Source: Janthinobacterium sp. GW458P (GTDB taxonomy: Bacteria; Pseudomonadota; Gammaproteobacteria; Burkholderiales; Burkholderiaceae_D). From it: DNA of 64,000 nt. The DNA lies in the NCBI RefSeq assembly GCF_002127585.1, contig NZ_NEGZ01000052.1:1-64000 (forward strand). The letters run 5' to 3'. Every line of letters begins with the position of its first letter. Positions within the stretch are counted from its first letter, which is position 1. The position numbers and the translations under genes were made by a program. Positions 7,854 through 17,248 of the stretch are shown here, one piece after another. The notes below the pieces were generated by a model. That model made no database searches. It was not told the origin of the DNA and worked only from the letters and a program-made list of their open reading frames with translations.

Positions 7854-8759
7854 ATGCGCGTCGTCGATTACCGTGGATTGGCCGCACTCGACGCCGTGAT
7901 CGGCCTGGGCAGCTTTGAAAAGGCCGCGCAGGCGCTGGCCATCAGCCAGCCGGCCGTGTCGCAGCGCATCCGCACCCTGGAAAACCTGGAAGGCACTTTA
8001 TTGATCATCCGCAGCCACCCGCCCCTGCCCACGGAAGCGGGCCAGCGCCTGATCGCCCACTACCGGCAAGTCAAGCTGCTCGAAGCGGCGCTCGACGCCC
8101 AGCCCGGTCCCACCACGCAGTTGCCGGAACTGGCCATCGCCGTCAACGCCGACAGCGCCGCCACGTGGATACCGGAAGCGCTGGGACCGCTGCTGTCGCC
8201 GCCGTCCTGCCTGCTCGACATCCGCCTCGACGACCAGGACCACACCCTGAGCCAGTTGCGCGAAGGGCGCGTGTTTGCCTGCGTCACCAGCGCCAACGAC
8301 CTGGTGGCGGGCACGACGGCCACGCCGCTGGGCGGCATGCGCTACCTGTGCGTGGCCTCGCCCGCATTCGCGCGGCAATGGTTTCCCCATGGTTTTACGG
8401 TGGACGCCGTCAGCCAGGCGCCCGCCATCACCTTTGGCAGCAAGGATGCGCTGCACGAGCGCTATCTGCAGCACCGCCTCGGCTACGCGGGCCGCTATCC
8501 GCACCATGTGCTCGGTTCGGCGCGCGACTTCGTGCGCTTCATCGAAGCGGGCTATGCCTATGGCATGGTGCCCCTGCTGCAGGCGGAAACGGCGCTGGCC
8601 GCCGGCCGGCTGGTCGACGTGGCGGCGGGGCAAGCGCTCGACGTGCCCCTGACCTGGCATGCCTGGGACATCCAGACGCCCCTCACGCGCACCTTGTCGG
8701 ACGCCGTCATCGCCACGGCCCGCAAATGGCTGCTGCAAGACAACATTGTTTCTGAATAA
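7854..8759 (+). CDS. argP: LysR-type regulator of the ArgP/LysG group
   Basis: A 301-residue LysR protein. The N-terminal HTH reads GSFEKAAQALAISQPAVSQRIRTLE, and the RSHPPLPTEAGQRL stretch after the linker helix is typical of ArgP/LysG. These regulators bind lysine or arginine and activate the divergent exporter gene. The ~200-bp region between the two genes is AT-rich near this start (TATAAGTATAATG) and should hold both promoters. Confidence 0.85.
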   Translation: MRVVDYRGLAALDAVIGLGSFEKAAQALAISQPAVSQRIRTLENLEGTLLIIRSHPPLPTEAGQRLIAHYRQVKLLEAALDAQPGPTTQLPELAIAVNADSAATWIPEALGPLLSPPSCLLDIRLDDQDHTLSQLREGRVFACVTSANDLVAGTTATPLGGMRYLCVASPAFARQWFPHGFTVDAVSQAPAITFGSKDALHERYLQHRLGYAGRYPHHVLGSARDFVRFIEAGYAYGMVPLLQAETALAAGRLVDVAAGQALDVPLTWHAWDIQTPLTRTLSDAVIATARKWLLQDNIVSE

Positions 8760-8844
8760 TTTCTATGCCACTGCAACAACTGCTGCCCGCCGCGCCCCGC
8801 TTGGCCTACACTGCAACCATACTGCACAACGACAAGGAGCCGGC

Positions 8845-9846
8845 ATGACGATCGTGCGCACCACTTTGCTGGGCTTGCTGGCGGCGCTGCCCCTGGCCGC
8901 CGGCCTGATCGCCTGCTCGCCATTGACCGCCATCAATGCCCTCTCGTCCGGCAGCGCCTCGCACGTGACGCGGGGCCTGGCCTACGGCCCCCTGCCCCGG
9001 CAAAAACTCGATGTGTACGCCCCCAAAACCCGCACGGGACCCGTGCCCGTCGTGGTGTTCTTTTATGGCGGCAACTGGACTTCCGGCGAACGGGCCGACT
9101 ATGCCTTCGTCGGCCACGCGCTGGCCGCGCGCGGCTACCTGGCCGTGATCGCCGATTACCGGCTGTTTCCGGACGTGCACTATCCCGAGATTTTGCAGGA
9201 TGCGGCCCGCGCCGTGGCCTGGGCCGCGATGGAAGCGAGCCGCCATGGCGGCGACCCCACGCGTTTGTTCGTCATGGGCCATAGCGCGGGCGCCTACAAC
9301 GCGGCCATGCTGGCGCTCGACGCCAGCCTGCTGGCCCGCCACGGCATGCGCCCGCAGGATTTGCGCGGATGGATAGGCCTGGCAGGTCCCTATGATTTCC
9401 TGCCGGTCGAAAATCCCACGGCCCGGCCCGTGTTCTTTTACCCGGACACGCCCGTCTCTTCGCAGCCGATACGCCACGTGACGACTGCGGCCCCGCCCGC
9501 CCTGCTGATCGCCCCAAAGCCCGGCAAGGACAAGCTGGTCAATCCAGCGCGCAACACGGGCGGCCTGGCCGCCGCCCTGCGCGCGCTGCACCGGCCCGTG
9601 ACGGAAACGTATTTCGACCACGTGGGCCATGCCACCCTGGTCGCCACGCTGGCCGCGCCCTTGCGCGGGCTGGCGCCCACACTGGACGCCGTGGGCGCCT
9701 TCATCGATGCCAACAACGGCAGCGAGGACGCGGCCCTGCCCGCGAAAACAGTTCAAAAAGATAAGGCCCCCTTGCCGTCGCGCGCGCCTGGCGCGGCCAC
9801 GCCGGCCCCTGAGCAGCGCGCCTACGACAAAACGCCCGCCCCGTGA
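8845..9846 (+). CDS. Lipoprotein-like alpha/beta hydrolase (esterase/lipase family)
   Basis: A 333-residue protein. The N-terminus has a hydrophobic signal ending in a lipobox, LIAC, which predicts a lipid-anchored envelope protein. The hydrolase core shows the oxyanion region FFYGGNW (HGG replaced by YGG), the nucleophile elbow GHSAGAY and a late His in HVGHATL. It resembles BD-FAE/carboxylesterase-type enzymes; the substrate is unknown. The start has an ideal AAGGAG site. A Lys/Pro-rich tail of about 40 residues follows the catalytic domain. Confidence 0.8.
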   Translation: MTIVRTTLLGLLAALPLAAGLIACSPLTAINALSSGSASHVTRGLAYGPLPRQKLDVYAPKTRTGPVPVVVFFYGGNWTSGERADYAFVGHALAARGYLAVIADYRLFPDVHYPEILQDAARAVAWAAMEASRHGGDPTRLFVMGHSAGAYNAAMLALDASLLARHGMRPQDLRGWIGLAGPYDFLPVENPTARPVFFYPDTPVSSQPIRHVTTAAPPALLIAPKPGKDKLVNPARNTGGLAAALRALHRPVTETYFDHVGHATLVATLAAPLRGLAPTLDAVGAFIDANNGSEDAALPAKTVQKDKAPLPSRAPGAATPAPEQRAYDKTPAP

Positions 9847-9856
9847 AGGGCGGGCG
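9829..9856 (-). terminator. Intrinsic terminator of the phasin gene
   Basis: On the minus strand a 9-bp GC stem (CGCCCGCCC / GGGCGGGCG, six-base loop) is followed by TTTT. It overlaps the 3' end of the converging hydrolase gene. Confidence 0.65.
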
Positions 9857-9966
9857 CTCTGTGTAAGCGGAGCAGCAGTATGCAGGCATGACGCTGCCTG
9901 ACGGCGCCTGACCGCCGCCCGGAGCTCGGCCTCCGGTTGACGGCTCAGCCGCAAGCAGCCTCGTGC

Positions 9967-10605
9967 TTACTCTTTACGGCTGGCGCTGCTGCTTTTGCTT
10001 TGTGCAGCGCCCGCTTGCGAGGCGCTGCCGCTGGCCGAGCTTTCGCTGCCGGCCGATTGCTGGCTGCCCTGATGGCTGGCGCTTTGCAGGCTTTGGCCGT
10101 CACGGCTTTGCGCGCTGCGCTGCTGCTCGCGGTTGGCGCCGTTCTGGTGATAGGCCTGGAACGGTTCGGCGATGCGCTGCATGGCTTCTTGCTGCTTGCG
10201 CACGTTCTTCTCCGTTTCTTCCGATGCCGTGCGGGCCACTTCCTCGGCCAGGGCCTTGGCCGTACGGCTCGTTTCATTCACATGCTGCTCGGCGACGTTG
10301 GCCAGCTCCACCTGGGTATCGGCGGCCAGGCGCGACACCTGTTGCTGATACTTGCGCAGTTGCTCGGCTGCCGGCTGGCCCGAGGCGGCGGCGACCTGGA
10401 ACACGTCTTCCACGCGTTCGACCGTCAGCAGGTTCTGGCTGGTAATCGTGCTTTCCTCCAGCAAGCCTTGTGCCAATTGCATGTTCAGATCGTTAAATTG
10501 CTGTGCCGAATGGAACAGCGACTTCGACAGACCATTGAAGAACGCCAGTTGCGCTTCCAGGTGGTTTTTAGCGGCTGGGGTAACACTACGGGAATATGGA
10601 TACAT
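9967..10605 (-). CDS. Phasin family protein
   Basis: A 212-residue protein. Residues ~10-150 are amphipathic helix of the Phasin_2 type (AAKNHLEAQLAFFNGLSKSLFHSAQQ then NLLTVERVEDVF). The C-terminal ~60 residues are a low-complexity Ser/Gln/Ala tail. Phasins coat polyhydroxyalkanoate granules, which suggests PHA storage. The start at 10605 has GAGGAAA upstream. The 265 bp between this start and the next gene hold only its leader and no recognisable gene. Confidence 0.88.
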   Translation of the reverse strand: MYPYSRSVTPAAKNHLEAQLAFFNGLSKSLFHSAQQFNDLNMQLAQGLLEESTITSQNLLTVERVEDVFQVAAASGQPAAEQLRKYQQQVSRLAADTQVELANVAEQHVNETSRTAKALAEEVARTASEETEKNVRKQQEAMQRIAEPFQAYHQNGANREQQRSAQSRDGQSLQSASHQGSQQSAGSESSASGSASQAGAAQSKSSSASRKE

Positions 10606-10870
10606 GGAGTTTCCTCATTAAATAGCGGTTGGGTGGACAGATGGCGGCGCCACCGGCAGTCAAACCGTCAGGCAGACGTCCGGGCTACGCCACGAAACGC
10701 GAAAAAACATATCCGATCGGTGGGAAGATGCTTTGCAACGCGAGTCCCAAGGCTACGTGAGCACCGCAGGTGAGGGATGATCTGGATCAAAGGTGCGGCA
10801 GGCAATGCGAAAAGTTTTGGCTGGACGCCGCGGCCTTGCCGAGCGTCAGTATCAGGACAGGAAATCTGTG

Positions 10871-11203
10871 TCAGGCGGCATCCATGCACGGTATGACGGG
10901 CGCATAGCCATGACTGCGCAGCGAGGCTTCCAGCCAGCGGTTGCCATACCAGCCCCGCGCCAGCAGATAGCTGAGCTCCGCGCTCATCATCAGCAGCATC
11001 AGCGGGCCGATGCGCAGGCCCGTCGCGTACTGGCTGCCGAACCACAGGCACAGCTCCATGGCCAGCATGGGCAGCAGCAGCCACCAGCGGCGCTTGGCCA
11101 CGGCCCACAGGGGGCCGAAGAAAAACGCGGGCCAGGAAAAGCCGTCGCTCACGTAGGCGTAGCGGCCGGCAGCGTCGGCAAACAGGGTGGCGCCAGGCTT
11201 CAT
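10871..11203 (-). CDS. DUF2628 small membrane protein
   Basis: A 110-residue protein with the DUF2628 pattern: SDGFSWPAFFFGPLWAVAKRRWW, then two to three hydrophobic helices, then LARGWYGNRWLEASLRSHGY. Family members are inner-membrane proteins of unknown function. It lies 27 bp downstream of the VOC gene on the same strand, so the two may be co-transcribed. Confidence 0.8.
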   Translation of the reverse strand: MKPGATLFADAAGRYAYVSDGFSWPAFFFGPLWAVAKRRWWLLLPMLAMELCLWFGSQYATGLRIGPLMLLMMSAELSYLLARGWYGNRWLEASLRSHGYAPVIPCMDAA

Positions 11204-11230
11204 GCGCTGCTTTTCAGAAAATGCTTGATG

Positions 11231-11602
11231 TCAATCCTCGGCGGCATGGCAGACGGCTTCGACATTGTGGCCGTCCGGCCCCAGCACGAAGGCGCCGTAG
11301 TAATTCGGGTGATAGATGGCGCGGATGCCGGGCGCGCCGTTATCCTTGCCGCCCGCCGCCAGCGCGGCCTGGTAAAACGCATCGACCTGGGCGCGGTTGT
11401 CCGCCGCGAAGGCGAGATGCATGCCCGCATGCGGCGCGGCGCCCGCGCCGAACCAGAAATCGGGCTTGCCATCCTTGCCCATGCCGATCCAGCCCTGCGC
11501 TTCCATCACCACCGACACGCCCAGGGGCGCCAGGGCGGCGGAAAAGAAAGCCTTGCTGGCCTGTGCATCGCTGACAGTCAAACCGATGTGATCAAGAATC
11601 AT
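11231..11602 (-). CDS. VOC-family (glyoxalase/bleomycin resistance) protein
   Basis: A 123-residue protein beginning MILDHIGLTVSD, the usual first strand of vicinal-oxygen-chelate proteins with a metal-ligand His. A second half contains HLAFAAD and ends DGHNVEAVCH, again with His/Glu ligand positions. The start at 11602 is preferred over the extension to 11653 because the VOC fold starts there. The substrate is unknown. Confidence 0.82.
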   Translation of the reverse strand: MILDHIGLTVSDAQASKAFFSAALAPLGVSVVMEAQGWIGMGKDGKPDFWFGAGAAPHAGMHLAFAADNRAQVDAFYQAALAAGGKDNGAPGIRAIYHPNYYGAFVLGPDGHNVEAVCHAAED

Positions 11603-11724
11603 GATGGCGCTCCGTGCAGGTAGTGGGAAAGGAAGCGCAGTATGCGCCAACATTGCCTTTTAGGCAAGCATAACCAGCGCTCCGGCACAGTTGCTCCGCG
11701 ATGATGGCCATGCGCCTGCCCTGC

Positions 11725-12996
11725 CTAGCGCAGGTTGCCCGTATGGCCCAGCGAATAGCGGCCCGGCTGCGGCCACACGGTCAGGCCGTGCGGCTCCTGC
11801 CCGACTTTCACCTTCGACACGTCGCCACTGTTCGTGTCGATGCGGTAGACCACGTCGTCGAAACGGCCGGACAGCCACAGATACTTGCCGTCGGCGCTCA
11901 CATTGCCCATGTCGGGGCTGCCGCCGCCGGGAATCGGCCACTGCGACACGACTTTTTCCGTGGCGAAATCGATCACGCTGACGCTGCCCTTGCCCTTCGG
12001 CTTGCCGTGGATGCGGTGCGTGCCGCGGTTGGCCACGTACAGCTTTTTGCCGTCGCGGCTCGGGTATAGGCCATGCGCGCCCACGCCCGTCTGGATGAAG
12101 CCGATTTCCTTCAGGGTGGCGCCATCGACGATGTGCACGCCGTCGGCGTCCATGTCGGCGATATAGAACTTCTTGCCGTCCGGCGAGATGCGTATGTCTT
12201 GCGGCATGCCCTTCTTGACGCTGCAGATTTCATTTGCCGGGCCGCCCACGGGGCCGGATTCGGCAAAGCGCTTGGCGGGCATCTGCAGTTTCAGATAGCC
12301 GTCGACCTTGCGGCCCACCAGGTCGATCTTGGCGATGGTGCCGTCGAACTCGCAGGTGAACATGGCGTAGCGGCCGTCATTCGAGAAATCCGCATGGTTG
12401 ATGCCGCCGCACTGGGGCGTATCGATCGAATACTGCACGGCCATGGTCTTCGGATCGCGGAAATCGAGGCGGTGGCGCGCTTCGGCCACGACGATGGCCG
12501 ACTTGCCGTCCGGCGTAAAGTACATATTGTAGGGATCATCGACGGGCACTTCCTTGCCCGGCTTGCCCGTCAAGGGGTCGACCGGCGTCAGGCTGCCCTT
12601 GTCCGTGCGCTCGGCATTGTTCGCCACCCACAGGGTGCGCAAGTCCCACGACGGCACCACGTGCTGCGGGCCGCTGCCGACCTTGAACTTGTCGACCACT
12701 TTCAGGCTGTCCTGGTCAATCACGTAGACGTCGTTCGAGCGCAGATTGGGCACATAGACCCGGCGCAAGTGATCCTTGACGACAGGGCTCATATTGCTGC
12801 TGCCGATGCTGCCGTACACGTTTTTCGGGTCCACCAGCGGCGGCATGCCCGGCAGCGGCGAATAGGCGGGAGCCGGCGCTACGGCGGCGGGAGCCGGTGT
12901 GCTGGCGCCGGTGACCTGGCTGGCCACGCCCAGGCCGGCCAGTGCGGCAGCCAGGGCGGACAAGGTGACGATGGTGCGTCGTTGAGGTTTTTTCAT
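11725..12996 (-). CDS. Exported YVTN/YncE-like beta-propeller protein
   Basis: A 423-residue protein with a Sec-type signal (basic start KKPQRR, hydrophobic core, Ala-rich segment to ~45). The rest is a beta-propeller with repeated blades such as RRVYVPNLRSNDVYVIDQDSL, KFYIADMDADGVHIVDGA and KKLYVANRGTHRI, and a repeated SxDG turn. Such proteins are periplasmic; some have partner enzymes. The upstream creatininase-like gene is on the same strand, but a terminator separates them. Confidence 0.8.
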   Translation of the reverse strand: MKKPQRRTIVTLSALAAALAGLGVASQVTGASTPAPAAVAPAPAYSPLPGMPPLVDPKNVYGSIGSSNMSPVVKDHLRRVYVPNLRSNDVYVIDQDSLKVVDKFKVGSGPQHVVPSWDLRTLWVANNAERTDKGSLTPVDPLTGKPGKEVPVDDPYNMYFTPDGKSAIVVAEARHRLDFRDPKTMAVQYSIDTPQCGGINHADFSNDGRYAMFTCEFDGTIAKIDLVGRKVDGYLKLQMPAKRFAESGPVGGPANEICSVKKGMPQDIRISPDGKKFYIADMDADGVHIVDGATLKEIGFIQTGVGAHGLYPSRDGKKLYVANRGTHRIHGKPKGKGSVSVIDFATEKVVSQWPIPGGGSPDMGNVSADGKYLWLSGRFDDVVYRIDTNSGDVSKVKVGQEPHGLTVWPQPGRYSLGHTGNLR

Positions 12997-13019
12997 GTGA
13001 TTTCGCGTCTTTTCGTTGC

Positions 13020-13045
13020 AAAAACCGGAAGTTCAGCACTTCCGG
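13020..13045 (-). terminator. Intrinsic terminator after the creatininase-like gene
   Basis: On the minus strand CCGGAAGT and ACTTCCGG form an 8-bp stem with a five-base loop, followed directly by TTTTT. It lies 10 bp after the stop at 13055 and before the beta-propeller gene, which therefore probably has its own promoter. Confidence 0.75.
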
Positions 13046-13054
13046 CGGAGAATT

Positions 13055-13948
13055 TTATTTGTTACGTTGCAGCAACTTCCGGATGGCGGCCACCGACGCG
13101 TCCACCTGCAGCTTGACGCCGATCTGGCCCAACTCGGCCGTCGCCCGCGTGGCGTCGCCGCGCACGCCGTCGGCCACGCCCGGTTTCGGTCCGTGCGCCA
13201 TGGCTTCGCTGCGCACGAGCGACGGGTCCGCCGCCAGCATCAGCGCCGCATCCGCCAAGCCCCCGTGCAGGCCGATCTCGGCGCTGCTGTAGCCGCGCTT
13301 TTGCAGCTCGGCAATATATTGCGATTGCGTGATGTCATAGTAGTCGAGCAAGGCGTGGGCGCGCGCGTCTTTCGCCGTGGCGGCTTTCCCCCAGGCCTGG
13401 TTGAGCTTGTTGGCCACATTCTGTTCGCTCTTCTGATAACCGCCGTGATCACCAAGGAAAATGATGTCGCGGAAACCATGCTGGCGCAGACTGGCCGCCG
13501 CCCCTTCCAGCACCGCCTCGAAGGCGGCCGGCGGTATCGAGATCGTGCCGGCAAAGCGCATGTGGCCGGCCGGCGGGGAAATCGCGCCTTCCGGCACGTA
13601 GGAAACGACGGGCGCGACGATGGTGTTGCCCAGCTTTTGCGCGATCTGGCGCGCCAGCAGCCCGGCGCGCACATTGTGCTTGCCCAGCGCGATATACGGC
13701 CCGCTCTGCTCCACGCCGCCGATGGGCACCAGCACGGTAGTCGCGCCGTGGTCTATGCGGCTGCGCAACTCCGTGCTGGTCAGCTCTTCGAGCATGACGC
13801 TGCTGCTGGCAGACGCGGCCGCCAGGGCGGGCGCCGCAGGCATCAGGCAGAACAGGGTCAGGGCAAACAGGGAGCCGAACGGCTTGGACAGCCTGGATGG
13901 CGCGCCTGGCGCAAGGGGCACATCCAGCAGGGGGAACTGCAGAGTCAT
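13055..13948 (-). CDS. Exported creatininase-family protein
   Basis: A 297-residue protein. The N-terminus carries a hydrophobic signal segment (SLFALTLFCLMPAAPALA), unusual because creatininase-type amidohydrolases are mostly cytoplasmic. Family motifs are visible: LVPIGGVEQSGPYIALGKHN, SPPAGHMRFAGTISI and FLGDHGGYQ. In the first motif the family norm is EQHGPH or EQNGPH; here the metal-region His is Tyr (EQSGPY), while later His/Asp residues remain. The ATG at 13948 is chosen; a TTG nine codons upstream is the alternative. Confidence 0.75.
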   Translation of the reverse strand: MTLQFPLLDVPLAPGAPSRLSKPFGSLFALTLFCLMPAAPALAAASASSSVMLEELTSTELRSRIDHGATTVLVPIGGVEQSGPYIALGKHNVRAGLLARQIAQKLGNTIVAPVVSYVPEGAISPPAGHMRFAGTISIPPAAFEAVLEGAAASLRQHGFRDIIFLGDHGGYQKSEQNVANKLNQAWGKAATAKDARAHALLDYYDITQSQYIAELQKRGYSSAEIGLHGGLADAALMLAADPSLVRSEAMAHGPKPGVADGVRGDATRATAELGQIGVKLQVDASVAAIRKLLQRNK

Positions 13949-14179
13949 AGGCAAACATCTTTCCGTGGTCGTCAAGCGTGACGCCGTACCCGGCCTGGCC
14001 AGGCAAGCTGGCTGCCACGCAGGAATTGTATTCCATCATGACGGGAACGGCACGTTAATTTGACGCGCTGCCTTGCCTGGAATTGACGATGGGAAACTAA
14101 CTATAAAATGCTGCCTCAACAAGCAGCACACCTGCGCGCTTCGCGGCGCGCGTGGCGAACGATGAGGACTGGCCGGCAG

Positions 14180-14608
14180 TCATGGAAGAGTCCCGTGGCG
14201 TTTCTCGGCGTAGGCCTTGAGTGAGCGCATGGTTGCAGGCAGCCCCTCCCGGACCTGCCTGGCAACGCCTGGCCCGAACAGAAAAGCCAGCGCGCCGGTA
14301 AACCACACGCGGTGAGCGACTTCCGATCCGCCATCCACGGCGCAAACCGTGTGCTCGAAGTGTATGCGGAACAGCGGGATATAAGCCTCTACGGTAAACG
14401 AGCGACCTGCGGTGCGCTCCGTGAGCAGCATCGGCATGCCCATCCCCTTGCCGGGAACGATCCTGCCCTTGCTTCCCACCGCGAATGGCCCATTGAACCG
14501 GGCTTGCCGGGTGTCAGGATCCCACAGGTGCCATCGGTCGACCTCGCTCCAAATCTGGTCGACGACAGTGGCAGGGACGGCAATGTGAATGCTTTCTCTG
14601 ATTTGCAT
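14180..14608 (-). CDS. SRPBCC (START-like) family protein
   Basis: A 142-residue protein with the polyketide-cyclase/START-like pattern: IRESIHIAVPATVVDQIWSEVDRWHLWDPDT at the N-terminus, beta-rich middle, and a long C-terminal helix LPATMRSLKAYAEK. The family binds hydrophobic ligands; no specific role is evident. Its start has GGAG upstream. The ~200 bp between its stop and the creatininase start hold no gene that I can support. Confidence 0.75.
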   Translation of the reverse strand: MQIRESIHIAVPATVVDQIWSEVDRWHLWDPDTRQARFNGPFAVGSKGRIVPGKGMGMPMLLTERTAGRSFTVEAYIPLFRIHFEHTVCAVDGGSEVAHRVWFTGALAFLFGPGVARQVREGLPATMRSLKAYAEKRHGTLP

Positions 14609-14836
14609 CAATTGGAATCTCCATATCATTTACCCATGGTGCAGTCTTACCAGCGCACGAACGCCCGGCACCGCGGATTTTCCCTTGCACCGGCCAAAAG
14701 ATACTTGCAGGGATAGCCGGACACGCCACAGTTCGCTGTTTCTTTAAATGTAACACCATCGGGATTGGATTGCCGCAGGCTGGGCCTTGACCGGCCGCCC
14801 CCTGTCAGTCCGGGCCCGTTTCCGGTATCATTCGGC

Positions 14837-15478
14837 ATGAATAATATTCCTTTCCAACCATTTGTCATTGGTGTCGCTGGCGGAAGCGGCAGCGGCAAGT
14901 CTACAGTTTCCCAGCAAGTGCTCGCGTCGTTTGGCGCCGACATGGTCTCGGTCGTGATGCAGGACGACTACTACCGCGACCAGACCCACCTTTCCCCGGA
15001 AGTGCGCCGCCAGCAGAATTACGACCATCCGCAGGCTTTCGAGTGGCCCTTGCTGGTGCAGCACGTCCAGGCCCTGCGCAACGGCGAAACGATCGAGATG
15101 CCGGTGTACGACTTCACGCTGCATAACCGCTCCAGCAAGACCATCTCCGTCAAGCCTGCCCCCGTGATCGTGATCGAAGGCCTGTTTGCCCTGTATGACG
15201 CGGACCTGCGCGACATGATGTCGCTGAAGATCTTTGTCGACACCGCCTCGGACGTGCGCTTCATCCGCCGCATGCAGCGCGATATTACCGAACGCGGCCG
15301 CTCGGTGGACAGCGTCATCGAGCAGTATCTGGAAACGGTACGCCCGATGCACAAGCAATTCATCGAGCCGACCAAGCGCAATGCCGATGTCATCCTGCCG
15401 CATGGCGCCAATGGTCCGGCGGTCGACATGATCACCGCCAAGGTGGCCAGCGTGATCGGCCAGCTGCAGCGCCCCTGA
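14837..15478 (+). CDS. udk: Uridine kinase
   Basis: A 213-residue cytoplasmic kinase of pyrimidine salvage (uridine or cytidine to UMP or CMP). The P-loop GVAGGSGSGKST is at the N-terminus, followed by VVMQDDYYRDQ, YDHPQAFEWPLL and VIVIEGLFALYD, all in the order and spacing of bacterial Udk. The start after TTCGGC at 14837 is where the family begins; a longer in-frame extension to 14765 has no support. Confidence 0.93.
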   Translation: MNNIPFQPFVIGVAGGSGSGKSTVSQQVLASFGADMVSVVMQDDYYRDQTHLSPEVRRQQNYDHPQAFEWPLLVQHVQALRNGETIEMPVYDFTLHNRSSKTISVKPAPVIVIEGLFALYDADLRDMMSLKIFVDTASDVRFIRRMQRDITERGRSVDSVIEQYLETVRPMHKQFIEPTKRNADVILPHGANGPAVDMITAKVASVIGQLQRP

Positions 15479-15479
15479 A

Positions 15480-15504
15480 AAGAAAAACCCCGGCATGCCG
15501 GGGT
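15480..15504 (-). terminator. Intrinsic terminator of the chemoreceptor gene
   Basis: A perfect palindrome ACCCCGGCATGCCGGGGT (15487-15504) is followed on the minus strand by TTTTTCTTTT. The T-run exists only on this side, so it serves the minus-strand gene ending at 15516; udk converges on it. Confidence 0.8.
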
Positions 15505-15515
15505 AGTCTCACGCC

Positions 15516-17156
15516 TTAAGCGCGGACGCTGCGTCCTGGCAGCGCCAGGCGCCGGCCGGCAACTGCCGGGGCCGGCAAGCCGCCCGCCACTTTCAACGAT
15601 TTTCCATTCGCATCGCCACGCAGGCGGAACACGGCCACCACGTCGACCAGCTCCACGGCGCGGTCTTGCAGCGAGGACGCCGCGGCGGCCGCCTCTTCCA
15701 CCAGGGCCGCATTTTGCTGGGTCACCTGGTCCATCTGGGAAATGGCCTGGTTGACCTGCTCGATGCCGGCGCTCTGTTCGTGGCTGGCATTGGCGATCTC
15801 GCCCATGATGTCCGTCACGCGCAGGATGCTGGCGACGATTTCTTCCATCGTCGCGCCCGCCTGGTCGACCAGCACGCTGCCCGTGTTGACTTTATCCACC
15901 GAATCCTCGATCAAGCCCTTGATTTCCCTGGCCGCCGCCGCCGAGCGCTGCGCCAGGTTGCGCACCTCGGTGGCCACCACGGCAAAGCCACGGCCCTGCT
16001 CGCCGGCACGGGCCGCTTCCACGGCGGCATTCAGCGCCAAAATATTGGTTTGGAAGGCAATGCCGTCGATCACGCCGATAATGTCGGCGATCTTCTTCGC
16101 CGATTCATTGATCGAACCCATCGTGCCCACCACCTGCGCCACCACGGCGCCGCCCTTGCGCGCCACGTCGGAGGCGGACACGGCCAGGGCATTCGCCTGG
16201 CGCGCATTGTCCGTATTCTGGCGCACGGCCGAGGTCAGCTCTTCCAGGCTGGAGGCTGTTTCCTCCAGGGAAGACGCCTGCTGTTCCGTGCGCACGGAGA
16301 GGTCCGCATTGCCGGCGGAAATCTGCGCGGCGGCCACGCTGACCGTATCGGCCGACGTGCGCACGGTGGCGATCACGCCGACTATGCGTTCGAGAAACTT
16401 GTTGAAGGCCGTGGCCGTACGGCCCACCTCATCCATGCGCTCGACGGGCATGGGCGCGGACAGGTCCAGCGAGGCGCTGACCCGCTCCAGCGTGTGCTCG
16501 ATATCGCCCAGGCCGCCGCTGATGGTGCGGTAGATATGCCATGCCAGCGCGCCCGTCAGCAGCACGGCCACGCCCAGCACGGCCAGCATGGTGTTAAACG
16601 CCGTGTCGTAGGCGGCCAGGCTCTCGGCCTTCACGTCGTCGACCAGCTTGTTGTTGTAGGCGATATGGTCATCCATGCTCTTTTTCGCGGCGGCGGCCGT
16701 GATGGCCAGTGGCGTGCCAGCAAGCAAGGTGGCGCGCACGCCATCCATGTCGCCCGCGTAGGCGGCGGCAAAGAACGGCACGAGCGCGCGGCGGTAGGCC
16801 TCCATGGCGGCCTGGTCGGCATCGAGCATCTTGCTGTCCGTGGCGTCGTACAGGCGCTCGGCGCGGTAGGTGGCGATGACCTTGTCGAAATTCGTGTTGG
16901 CGTCGGCCACGGCCTTGTCCAGCGCCGTCTTGTCGGCCAGGTTGGAGAACACGGACAGGCGGTAGCCGGCCAGGCGAGAATCCGCCAGGAAACCCTTGGC
17001 CGCATTCAAGCCCTGGATGCTGGGGATGATGCGGTTTTGCACGGTATCAAAACGTTCCTGGGCGCGCTGCAGCTGGATGGCGCCGCCGGCGCCCAGCAAT
17101 AGCAGGGCCAGCAAGGCGATGGTGAGGGTCAGAATTAGTTGCTTGGTGATATTCAT
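15516..17156 (-). CDS. Methyl-accepting chemotaxis protein
   Basis: A 546-residue chemoreceptor. One membrane helix at the N-terminus and another near residue ~195 bracket a helical periplasmic sensor (four-helix-bundle type, [18 protein letters not shown]). A HAMP domain (~215-270) follows, then the signalling domain with the hairpin tip around [31 protein letters not shown]. The ligand cannot be told. The C-terminus has no CheR-binding pentapeptide. Confidence 0.92.
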   Translation of the reverse strand: MNITKQLILTLTIALLALLLLGAGGAIQLQRAQERFDTVQNRIIPSIQGLNAAKGFLADSRLAGYRLSVFSNLADKTALDKAVADANTNFDKVIATYRAERLYDATDSKMLDADQAAMEAYRRALVPFFAAAYAGDMDGVRATLLAGTPLAITAAAAKKSMDDHIAYNNKLVDDVKAESLAAYDTAFNTMLAVLGVAVLLTGALAWHIYRTISGGLGDIEHTLERVSASLDLSAPMPVERMDEVGRTATAFNKFLERIVGVIATVRTSADTVSVAAAQISAGNADLSVRTEQQASSLEETASSLEELTSAVRQNTDNARQANALAVSASDVARKGGAVVAQVVGTMGSINESAKKIADIIGVIDGIAFQTNILALNAAVEAARAGEQGRGFAVVATEVRNLAQRSAAAAREIKGLIEDSVDKVNTGSVLVDQAGATMEEIVASILRVTDIMGEIANASHEQSAGIEQVNQAISQMDQVTQQNAALVEEAAAAASSLQDRAVELVDVVAVFRLRGDANGKSLKVAGGLPAPAVAGRRLALPGRSVRA

Positions 17157-17172
17157 GGTGTTTCACAGTAAA

Positions 17173-17195
17173 AAGGGGGCCTGGCAAGGCCAGGC
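17173..17195 (-). terminator. Probable terminator of the patatin-like gene
   Basis: On the minus strand GCCTGGC and GCCAGGC pair with a three-base loop (17179-17195), followed by CCCC and TTTTT. It separates the patatin gene from the downstream chemoreceptor gene. Confidence 0.55.
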
Positions 17196-17248
17196 AGGAT
17201 GAGTAGCTGCCGATCAGGTGGCCGGGATCGGTTGCGGGCGGCGCGAGC

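Noticed and set aside
10793-11623. 276-codon plus-strand frame opposite the DUF2628 and VOC genes
   Set aside because: Gln/His/Arg-rich antisense sequence, while both minus-strand proteins match known families.
15666-17102. 478-codon plus-strand frame opposite the chemoreceptor
   Set aside because: Gly/His/Arg-rich antisense translation of a well-defined MCP; no ribosome site.
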